Assembly: GCF_024347475.1 (NCBI RefSeq)
Contig: NZ_AP025488.1
Span: 1-64,000, forward strand
Direction of reading: 5' to 3'
Origin: Vibrio fortis
GTDB lineage: Bacteria > Pseudomonadota > Gammaproteobacteria > Enterobacterales > Vibrionaceae
Length of the DNA: 64,000 bases
Part shown: piece by piece, positions 42,614 through 49,715 of the stretch
Layout of the letters: the number at the start of each line of letters is the position of its first letter
Numbering within the stretch: position 1 is the stretch's first letter
Notes under the pieces: model-generated
Databases searched by the model: none
What the model was told of the DNA's origin: nothing
The model's input: only the letters and a program-made list of their open reading frames with translations
Made by a program: the position numbers and the translations under genes

Positions 42614-43420
42614 TCATAAACTCGATAACTTAGCGTTTTCAGCCTTATAGTTAAATGAACGTTTATTTATTTCCTCAACGGTACCGTCATCATAATGCAC
42701 TTTATCAAGTACGTTAATTGTTGCATCTACTTCAACAACACCAAATTTATCCGACCACAAATAATCCGCTAAAATTTCAATTTCTCCATTCGGCACTGAA
42801 AGAGTGTACTCAAGCTGGTTCTTCGACAGATCATTTGCTTCAAATTCGACTCCATTAATACGGATGGTGCGTGTTTCTTCAGCAAAAGTAATATTTTCAT
42901 CAAAGAAGCTAACATCCGTTAACAAGTCAAAGTTATAATCACAGGCAACGGTATCTTCAAGTTGACATGAAATTTCTCCAAAACCACTTTGACCATTTGG
43001 TGTCATGATGCGAATTTCTGAAAAATCATCGATGTATGTATTACCGATAGAAGTAAATAAGCCTTCAATAAACCCGGTGTTGATATCTTGTAATAAGGTT
43101 ATTGAGTCTGCAATACTGAGATTTATCGTATCGTTTTCCTTGTACTGAACTAACTCTAAATCGCCCATTGGCAAGTTTGAGCTAACGTCGTAATGCGTTG
43201 TGAATTGGTTCGCTTGTTCAAACTCTTCCAACTTTTTCCATTTGTCTAACAAGTCCGGTGATGGCTTACCGGTAGAAATGCCTTCGTCTTTGCCACCGAT
43301 TTTTTCTTTTATCGTTTTTTGAGACTCTTGAATTTCAGGCGCATTCTTACCATCGAATCCACATGCAGACAATGCCAATGAGGTAAACAAAATCACCACT
43401 GATTTTTTAAAAATTATCAC
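42614..43420 (-). CDS. Putative lipoprotein (unknown)
   Basis: 268 residues with a lipoprotein signal: a basic start, hydrophobic run and lipobox LSAC with Cys near residue 20. The mature chain is acidic and rich in predicted beta strands, with a Cys pair (ISCQLEDTVACDYN). A GTG start at 43420 is preceded by AGAGAAAG. Not recognised; possibly an outer-membrane or surface lipoprotein. No partner enzymes are nearby. Confidence 0.72.
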   Translation of the reverse strand: MIIFKKSVVILFTSLALSACGFDGKNAPEIQESQKTIKEKIGGKDEGISTGKPSPDLLDKWKKLEEFEQANQFTTHYDVSSNLPMGDLELVQYKENDTINLSIADSITLLQDINTGFIEGLFTSIGNTYIDDFSEIRIMTPNGQSGFGEISCQLEDTVACDYNFDLLTDVSFFDENITFAEETRTIRINGVEFEANDLSKNQLEYTLSVPNGEIEILADYLWSDKFGVVEVDATINVLDKVHYDDGTVEEINKRSFNYKAENAKLSSL

Positions 43421-44218
43421 TTAACTTTCTCTTATTATTTCAACTGATCTCCGTCAGCCTAATCCTTGGTGATAACCCAAGGTTATTCCTTCAATATGAA
43501 TAAAGAATATGAAATCAATTAAATAAAATTTGTATAAATCCTTTTTACAATGGATTGGCTCATCCAAAGTATAAGGTTTAAGTTTATTCAACTAAATATC
43601 CACTTTTTTAGTGTGACTTCTAAGAGAAATATTCGAACAGTTATTAAGTAATTCAATGTAAGCTGTACATGGATTGCTCATTTGTAAGGCCTTGTAAGGG
43701 CAGATATCAAATAAAATTATAGGCTAATTATTTAATTAGTTATAAAACCATAACTTAATCGTATGATGCTTACCCTAATAAACGAATAAAATTAAATTTA
43801 AACAATTAATTTAACCAAAATAACCTTTTGTTAAATTCAACGAGTAATCAAAAAGGAATATAAACAAGTCAATAAAACTTACGTTAGACCCACATCAACA
43901 AAGCCTCCAGCAAGCTAGTATGTAGCTTCCCCCTGATCAAGTAGGTACCCAGAGACCAGACTAACTCCAATGAACATCAGAAAAGTACTCTAGTTAAGAA
44001 TCATGTGAGTCCTCAATGGTCATCACACGAGTTCCATAGATCTCACGAATTGTCCACTCATTTTGTCGCGTTTTGAGCCTGAGTCGGATCTAAATTCGTG
44101 CAATATTTGATCTAACTTTAAAAGATTACAGTCAGCAAGTGATATATAATCTACTAGAAAATATAAAAATAAAATCAACAGCATCAAACGTCTAAGCTAG
44201 GTAAGTTAAGAATTCAAT
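43421..44218. other. 800-bp AT-rich intergenic region before cqsS
   Basis: No convincing ORF. The first ~450 bp is very AT-rich. A block at about 43880-44110 is richer in G and C than its flanks and has a short reverse-strand open stretch, which looks like a remnant or an RNA gene of unknown type. The cqsS start has only a weak ribosome site. No Qrr-like sRNA was recognised. Confidence 0.45.
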
Positions 44219-46264
44219 ATGAATGCTATTCGTAAAGTTTATCAATACGCAGAGCCCAATCTGACCTTGGTCGGTTGGATGGGTTTTGTTGGCTTCCCAG
44301 TTTACTACATTGTCTGGGAACTACTGTTCCCGCAGCCCTATGAAAACCTGCCACTGCGTGTGTTCTGTTCGACATTGTTCTTTGGCATCATATACAGACA
44401 TCGCTTCCCATTTCGCTGGAGAAAGTATCTCCCGGCTTACTATCAGGTCGTCACAACGTTCTGCTTACCCGGCTTCTTCTTTTACATGCTGTTGATGAAC
44501 AGTTGGTCTAACGTGTGGGTGATGTCATTTATGGCTGCCATCTTCCTGCATATCTTGCTGGTTCACATCACGAGAGTCATGTTTGCCCAAACTTTCGCTG
44601 GGATAGGGTTAGCTAGCGTGTGTGCTTGGGTCGCTCAAGGGTTTCATCTCGATATCACCATGGACTGGACGCACGTTCCCATCTTTCTGTTTATCTACCT
44701 GTTCGGTAACTTGTTCTATGTCCGTAACCAAGTAGAACACGAAGCAAGAGTCTCACTGGCTAAATCATTTGGTGCTGGTATCGCCCATGAGATGCGTAAC
44801 CCACTTAGCGGTTTACTCACCTCTATCGACATTATTCAGTCGGTACTCCCTAACCCTAAGCAAGAACCGAAAACCGAATACACCTTAAACCACGACGATG
44901 CAGTTCTGTTGAAAAAAGTCAGTGACGATGCAATGAATATCATTCATACCGGTAACGAGACAATAGATCTGCTGTTAACGTCGATCGATGAAAATCGCAT
45001 ATCACGTTCAACATTTAAGAAGCATTCGGCACAAAGTATTGTTTCAGACGCCATCAATAGCTTTAGTTACAAGCGTTCAACCGACAAAAACGCCATCTCG
45101 TTGGATGTGCAGGATGATTTTGAGTTTCTGGGCAGTGACACTCTGTTCAAATACGTGATGTATAACTTGTTTAAAAATGCGTTTCATCACCGCAGTTCAG
45201 AAGATTTTCATATCCATATCACCATGGGGAGTGACGGCACCACGAATAGTGTGACAGTCACAGATAATGGTGCAGGAATCTCAAGCGATGTTATGCGCAA
45301 TATCTTCCAAGACTTCTATACAACAGGCAAGTCAGGTAGCTATGGCCTAGGGCTCCCTTTCTGTAAAAAGGTCATGCAAGCTTTTGGTGGCGATGTTCAA
45401 TGCAAGTCGGAACTTGGGGAGTGGTCTCAGTTCACGCTTTCATTTCCACGATATGGATCGAGCTCAGTAGTTGAGATTCAAAATGAGCTCACCAAGCTTA
45501 AGTCGGTGCTTATGATTTGTGAGCAGAGTATTCTCACAACAAAAATGGTCGAAATCAGTCGATTTATGGGCTTTGATTTAACGATCATTAATGTTGCAAC
45601 CGCTCTGAATCGTAAAGAATACGAGTTTGAATTCGATGCAGTCTTTGTTGACGTCGAAGCTCTCTCTGAAAGCCCTGAACAATTAATGGCGTTGGAGTCA
45701 TTACTGTCGTTCACAGAAGCGCAGATTGTCTACTTATATGAGCATTCATCCACTAAACAGATCACTTCGATGCTTGTAGGTTCAAAATGGATCGCGACGC
45801 AAGCTTGGCTTCTTAACACCAAATCAACCATAGAAGGGATATTCTTCGATAGTGACAACACAGCTCAGCCAGAGGTATTAGAACCACTAAAAACCACCAA
45901 GAAAGGGACAATTATGGTGGTTGATGACAATGAGTCTCTACGCCGATTCACCGCAATGCTAATTGCGAAACAAGACTTTGAAGTCATTGAAAAGGAAGAC
46001 GGCCAACAAGCGTTAGATGCATTAGACAAAACCAATGTAGACCTAATCCTAATGGATATTGAAATGCCAGTCATGAATGGCGTTGAAGCTTCTCGCCGTA
46101 TCCGGGAATCCAACAAAGCTTATTCATCAGTCCCTATCATTGCACATACGGGCGACAGTTCCCCGGTTACGCTTGAGCAGATTGGTGAATCAGGTATGTC
46201 CGACTTTATTGTTAAGCCCGCGGACAAAAACCGTTTGTTCGATAAGATTGCCAACTGGGTTTAA
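44219..46264 (+). CDS. cqsS: CqsS, CAI-1 quorum-sensing hybrid kinase/phosphatase
   Basis: 681 residues aligning closely, from memory, with V. cholerae CqsS with a 4-residue shorter start. About six N-terminal membrane helices (1-170) bind the alpha-hydroxyketone signal. H190 in HEMRNPL is the phosphorylated histidine, the ATPase domain has NGAGIS and GSYGLGLPFC, and the receiver has LMDIEMP with Asp ~614. At low cell density CqsS feeds phosphate through LuxU to LuxO; CAI-1 switches it to a phosphatase. Position F166 corresponds to C170 of V. cholerae and matches the Phe of V. harveyi, where it sets ligand stringency. It converges with cqsA. Confidence 0.95.
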   Translation: MNAIRKVYQYAEPNLTLVGWMGFVGFPVYYIVWELLFPQPYENLPLRVFCSTLFFGIIYRHRFPFRWRKYLPAYYQVVTTFCLPGFFFYMLLMNSWSNVWVMSFMAAIFLHILLVHITRVMFAQTFAGIGLASVCAWVAQGFHLDITMDWTHVPIFLFIYLFGNLFYVRNQVEHEARVSLAKSFGAGIAHEMRNPLSGLLTSIDIIQSVLPNPKQEPKTEYTLNHDDAVLLKKVSDDAMNIIHTGNETIDLLLTSIDENRISRSTFKKHSAQSIVSDAINSFSYKRSTDKNAISLDVQDDFEFLGSDTLFKYVMYNLFKNAFHHRSSEDFHIHITMGSDGTTNSVTVTDNGAGISSDVMRNIFQDFYTTGKSGSYGLGLPFCKKVMQAFGGDVQCKSELGEWSQFTLSFPRYGSSSVVEIQNELTKLKSVLMICEQSILTTKMVEISRFMGFDLTIINVATALNRKEYEFEFDAVFVDVEALSESPEQLMALESLLSFTEAQIVYLYEHSSTKQITSMLVGSKWIATQAWLLNTKSTIEGIFFDSDNTAQPEVLEPLKTTKKGTIMVVDDNESLRRFTAMLIAKQDFEVIEKEDGQQALDALDKTNVDLILMDIEMPVMNGVEASRRIRESNKAYSSVPIIAHTGDSSPVTLEQIGESGMSDFIVKPADKNRLFDKIANWV

Positions 46265-46275
46265 ACACTTAAATA

Positions 46276-46300
46276 AGAGCTCAGTATTTCTCTGAGCTCT
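46276..46300. terminator. Hairpin between cqsS and cqsA
   Basis: AGAGCTCAG (46276-46284) and CTGAGCTCT (46292-46300) form a 9-bp perfect stem between the converging genes. Tails are weak in T, so efficiency is uncertain. Confidence 0.6.
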
Positions 46301-46347
46301 GTTAGTGTATTTACGACTCCTCTATCTTCGTTGAGTGCCGTTACCGC

Positions 46348-47529
46348 CTACGCAAACTGTAGTTCCTTGTGATTGTATGCTTGCTGGCACACCGTCAACA
46401 CATGATCAATGTCACTCATGCTCAAATCAGAATTCACAGAAAAGCGGATGATGTTGTTATTTTTCGCGGTTGCAGGCCGGCAAAATACCGCGCCAAACAC
46501 ATCGCTGTTTTCTAAGAAGTCTCTAACTTTTTCGGTATTTCGTTCATCCCCACATTCCAATGCAATAATCTGAGAATCACTGCGAATATTGAATCCTATC
46601 TTAGACAAGCCATCTTTCAGTAATGTAGAGTACTCAAACAACCGCTCCCGTCTCTCGTCAGCACTTTTAATAACCTGCAGTGTTTTCTCTAAACGACTCA
46701 CTTCCTCAGGCAACACCGTCGAGCTAAATATTGCAGGAAACGCGACAAAAGGCAGTGAATCCGCCATCGATTTAGGACCAAGAATCGCACCAGCTCGATA
46801 GGCAAAGGCTTTAGCCAAACTTACAGTCATAAAATCAACTTGCTCAGTAAGCCCAAGTGCATGCACTAGACCTGCTCCTTGCTTCCCATGGGTCCCTAGT
46901 GAATGGGACTCATCGACAATTAATGCGCAGCCAAACTCTTGAGCCATTTCGTAGATGTCAGCGAGAGGAGCGACAGTACCAATCGTGCTATAAACCGAGT
47001 CGACCACAATCACACCGGCGCCATGGCGTTGAAGCTGTTTGCGCAGATGAATCATGTCGTTGTGTCGAAATGGACGAGCAACCGCATTGGCTGCGCGTAT
47101 ACCCTCCCAGAGCGACATGTGGGCATAGTGATCGATATAGACAGGCGTATTTGCAGTACATATCGTTTGCAATAAACCGACGTTCGCTGCCCAGCCAGAC
47201 TGAGACAGCAAGCAACTCTCCATTCCTACTAGCTCTGCTAATTGTTGCTCAAACTCTGGTTTAGAGTCTTTGTCTTGCAAAAAGATCGAAGACATCACAA
47301 CGCTTTGACCATCGTTTTTAATTGCGTCTCGATGCGCTTGTTGGATATCTGGGTGATTCGACAAGGCCAAGTAATCATTGCTTTGCATTACAACAGAACT
47401 AGGCCTCGGGCGTTGACCCAGTACCAAGTGCTTTTGGTTCATGTTTGGTGCAATCAGATCTTGAATAAAGTCGTTAAGGCGTTCCTCAACAAAGGAAGGT
47501 AATGGTTTTGTTTTAGAATTATTACTCAT
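46348..47529 (-). CDS. cqsA: CqsA, CAI-1 autoinducer synthase
   Basis: 393 residues in the PLP-dependent alpha-oxoamine synthase fold (KBL/AONS type): DES (D206) contacts the cofactor and VSLAKAFAYRAG holds the Schiff-base lysine K240. CqsA condenses an acyl-CoA with S-adenosylmethionine or an amino acid to give amino-CAI-1, which is converted to the hydroxyketone signal CAI-1. It is linked to its receptor cqsS, ending about 80 bp away on the opposite strand. A hairpin in the leader (47603-47634) could affect expression. Confidence 0.95.
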   Translation of the reverse strand: MSNNSKTKPLPSFVEERLNDFIQDLIAPNMNQKHLVLGQRPRPSSVVMQSNDYLALSNHPDIQQAHRDAIKNDGQSVVMSSIFLQDKDSKPEFEQQLAELVGMESCLLSQSGWAANVGLLQTICTANTPVYIDHYAHMSLWEGIRAANAVARPFRHNDMIHLRKQLQRHGAGVIVVDSVYSTIGTVAPLADIYEMAQEFGCALIVDESHSLGTHGKQGAGLVHALGLTEQVDFMTVSLAKAFAYRAGAILGPKSMADSLPFVAFPAIFSSTVLPEEVSRLEKTLQVIKSADERRERLFEYSTLLKDGLSKIGFNIRSDSQIIALECGDERNTEKVRDFLENSDVFGAVFCRPATAKNNNIIRFSVNSDLSMSDIDHVLTVCQQAYNHKELQFA

Positions 47530-47824
47530 AGTAAGTTCTCTTCGTAATACAGAAAAACGCCAGCGCTGACAGCTGTATATTGACGAAAAAAACAGACCTG
47601 TTAAGTGGTGAGTTGCATATTTTTGCAGCCACTTGCAAACTCGGAATTTAAGGATTTAAGGAGGGGGAACGGTCATTAGGATTCGGGAGTACGCCCTTGC
47701 TCAGATGCACCAAAAATCAAAGATTCACGATGTTTTTCAAGCTTGGGAAATGACGATGCTCACGCTGCGGTGTAATAACGTGAAGCACTAATACGAAATT
47801 GATATCTATAATCCAACCAGCTAT
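47530..47824. other. cqsA leader and upstream region
   Basis: AAGTGG (47603-47608) and CCACTT (47629-47634) enclose TTGCA and TGCAG, giving a hairpin about 75-105 nt upstream of the cqsA start. No ORF. The rest is unremarkable. Confidence 0.4.
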
Positions 47825-48019
47825 TTATGCAATATCAATAATGACTTTACCTGTAAGCTGACCGTTAGCTAAGCGCTCGAATGCTTCCTATATAGCAACC
47901 ACGGGTTCATACATATACATGCTCGGATTTTTTAAGGTGTTGTTGATAATGGACGTAGCCGCGCCCGAATCTGTCAGAAATATGTAGGGACGAGAGGTTC
48001 TTTGGAGGCTAAGTGAATG
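47825..48019 (-). pseudogene. 3' remnant of a zinc-binding alcohol dehydrogenase/quinone reductase
   Basis: Reading from 48019 down, the frame gives a chain ending EAFERLANGQLTGKVIIDIA, which is how many medium-chain quinone oxidoreductases end, with RPYIFLTDS further up. A TAG stop interrupts it just before EAFERL (codon at about 47888-47890), and no start or catalytic part exists. It is a decayed 3' fragment, left between cqsA and the island boundary. Confidence 0.6.
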
Positions 48020-48040
48020 TACTAAATACCTCGAAATGAA

Positions 48041-48073
48041 AAAAGCCCGCTGATTTCTCAGCGGGCTTTTTAA
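48041..48073 (-). terminator. Ancestral terminator of the tRNA-Ser / rRNA operon (displaced)
   Basis: A perfect 13-bp stem, AAAAGCCCGCTGA and TCAGCGGGCTTTT around TTTC, with a T-run on the reverse strand. It lies directly left of the left att repeat in the orientation a tRNA-Ser transcript would have had before integration, so it is probably the original terminator. Confidence 0.75.
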
Positions 48074-48075
48074 TG

Positions 48076-48099
48076 GTGGTGGAGGGATAGGGATTTGAA
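48076..48099 (-). repeat. Left attachment repeat (att) of the integrated element
   Basis: 24 bp identical to 59366-59389, the 3' end of the tRNA-Ser gene including CCA and part of the T arm (contains GGTGGAGGGATAGGGATTTG). No tRNA body follows it, so this is the far-end copy left by site-specific integration. Confidence 0.9.
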
Positions 48100-48494
48100 A
48101 GCTATGCCCGCAAGATTAAAACGCTTATTTTACAATGACTTAAAGTCACCTCTAAAAAGCCGAGTTTGCCAAAGTGTTAGTACAGATTAACCAAATTTCA
48201 TGCAGGCTTTCAACTTATATGAACAATTATGTGAATTCCGCACTATTGATAACGTGGTGTCTAGCCTTGCAGGGCAGATCACACTCATTCTTTTGGAGGA
48301 ATGCGAGATGTTAAGTTCAAATCATTTGTAGTGAATGGATCAGTTAGGAAGTTGCAAGCACTTTTAGCTTTCGCTTTGACTACAACTCGTTTCGCATGCG
48401 GAGAGGTATCACTATGCGAGGTGAACTCATAGAATAGATAGTATTTTCGTTTTGAGAAGGTAAAATACTCTCGCACTTTTTTTTGAGTTTTTTT
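48100..48494. other. Left end of the island, leader of the methyltransferase gene
   Basis: No convincing gene. A 43-codon frame (48302-48433) begins 1 nt after GGAGG, too close to use. AGTATTTT (48440-48447) and AAAATACT (48462-48469) make an 8-bp dyad followed by CTCGCACTTTTTTTT, just before the methyltransferase start, which itself lacks a ribosome site and follows two T tracts. Confidence 0.45.
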
Positions 48495-49715
48495 ATGACA
48501 CCTAGAGCTATTGATTTATTTGCGGGAGCTGGCGGATTTACGTTGTCAGCACTTGACGCCAACGTTAAAGTCCTTGCCGCTGTTGAATTTGATGAGGCAG
48601 CAGCAGCTACGTATAGAGAAAACTTCATTAACAGATGTGGTCATAACATCGACTTAAGGTCTGGGAAGGAATTTGGAGATATAAATAGCGTTGACCCCAA
48701 AGAACTCAGAGAAAGCTTGAACCTAAATCAAGGCGATTTAGATCTCATCTTGGGGGGCCCTCCTTGCCAAGGCTTTTCAACACACCGTATTAACAATGCT
48801 GGTGTTAATGACCCTCGGAATGCATTGCTGCTTAGGTACTTTGAGTTTGTAAATGAATTTAAGCCAAGAGCATTTTTGGTCGAAAATGTCACAGGACTTT
48901 TGTGGAAGCGGCATGAAGACTTTTTAGAGAAATTTCTGACACTTGCAAAATCCACAGGATACACCATCAAGTTCTGTGATGTAGTCAACGCCAAAGATTA
49001 TGGGGTGCCTCAAAATCGAAAGCGTGTTTTTATTTATGGGATTAGAAGTGAGCTGGACTGTGAAAATACCACTTTCCCTCCTTCTGCTACGCATTTTGCC
49101 CCTAATTCAGGCTTTGGCCCTACGTGGTTACCAGCTTCTAGCGTCTTCGAAAAAGTCCCAAGTTCGATTTATGAGCAATATTGGCTAGACTACTTCAAGT
49201 GCAGGCTCAAGCTTGAGCGTGAAGAAAGCGATAAGCTGTTATCATCGTTGAGTTTTGGGCAGCCATTCAAAGCTAACGACCCATGTAATACTAACATGAT
49301 TCCTTCAGCAGAAATGGAGCAACGATTTAAAGATACGCCCTTAAATGGGAGTAGAGAAGATGCTGGCGAAAAGCATAGGCTGAAATGCCACTCAAACAAT
49401 TACAAAGGGCATAAAGATGTTTATGGCCGTATACTAATCCATCAGCCAAGCAACACTATAACAACAGGGTGTAACAATCCATCCAAAGGAAGATTCGTCC
49501 ATCCATGGTTGAATCATGGGATAACTCTCAGGCATGCCGCAAGATTACAGTCGTTCCCTGACTGGTTTGACTTCTTGGGTAGTAAGACTGAACAGGCGAG
49601 ACAAATCGGTAACGCTGTCCCACCTTTACTTGGTAAAGCTCTAATCGAGGGCCTTAACTTGCAGCCTGTAGAGAGAGATCTTCAACTTGAATCAGTAAAC
49701 GAACCGATTCTTTAA
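48495..49715 (+). CDS. DNA (cytosine-5) methyltransferase
   Basis: 406 residues with all main C5-methylase motifs in order: I (AIDLFAGAGGF, residues 5-15), IV (GGPPCQGFS with the catalytic Cys near residue 91), VI (FLVENVTG), VIII (QNRKRVFIYG), IX (ARLQSFPDWF) and X (QIGNAVPPLLG). The target-recognition region between VIII and IX is about 150 residues; the sequence it recognises cannot be read. The ATG at 48495 is preferred to a TTG 12 bp earlier. Its last 62 bp overlap the 3' end of the opposing ATPase gene. It may protect host DNA against a partner nuclease, or be an orphan. Confidence 0.93.
   Translation: MTPRAIDLFAGAGGFTLSALDANVKVLAAVEFDEAAAATYRENFINRCGHNIDLRSGKEFGDINSVDPKELRESLNLNQGDLDLILGGPPCQGFSTHRINNAGVNDPRNALLLRYFEFVNEFKPRAFLVENVTGLLWKRHEDFLEKFLTLAKSTGYTIKFCDVVNAKDYGVPQNRKRVFIYGIRSELDCENTTFPPSATHFAPNSGFGPTWLPASSVFEKVPSSIYEQYWLDYFKCRLKLEREESDKLLSSLSFGQPFKANDPCNTNMIPSAEMEQRFKDTPLNGSREDAGEKHRLKCHSNNYKGHKDVYGRILIHQPSNTITTGCNNPSKGRFVHPWLNHGITLRHAARLQSFPDWFDFLGSKTEQARQIGNAVPPLLGKALIEGLNLQPVERDLQLESVNEPIL

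Noticed and set aside
43421..44218. Qrr small RNA near cqsS
   Set aside because: The conserved Qrr core and a sigma-54 promoter were not found in this region.
48302..48433. 43-codon + strand ORF with nearby GGAGG
   Set aside because: The GGAGG is 1 nt from the ATG, too close for initiation, and the product is not gene-like.
48285..48476. 63-codon reverse-strand ORF before the methylase, considered as a controller or restriction partner
   Set aside because: No HTH or catalytic motif and no ribosome site, and it covers the methylase leader dyad; chance frame.
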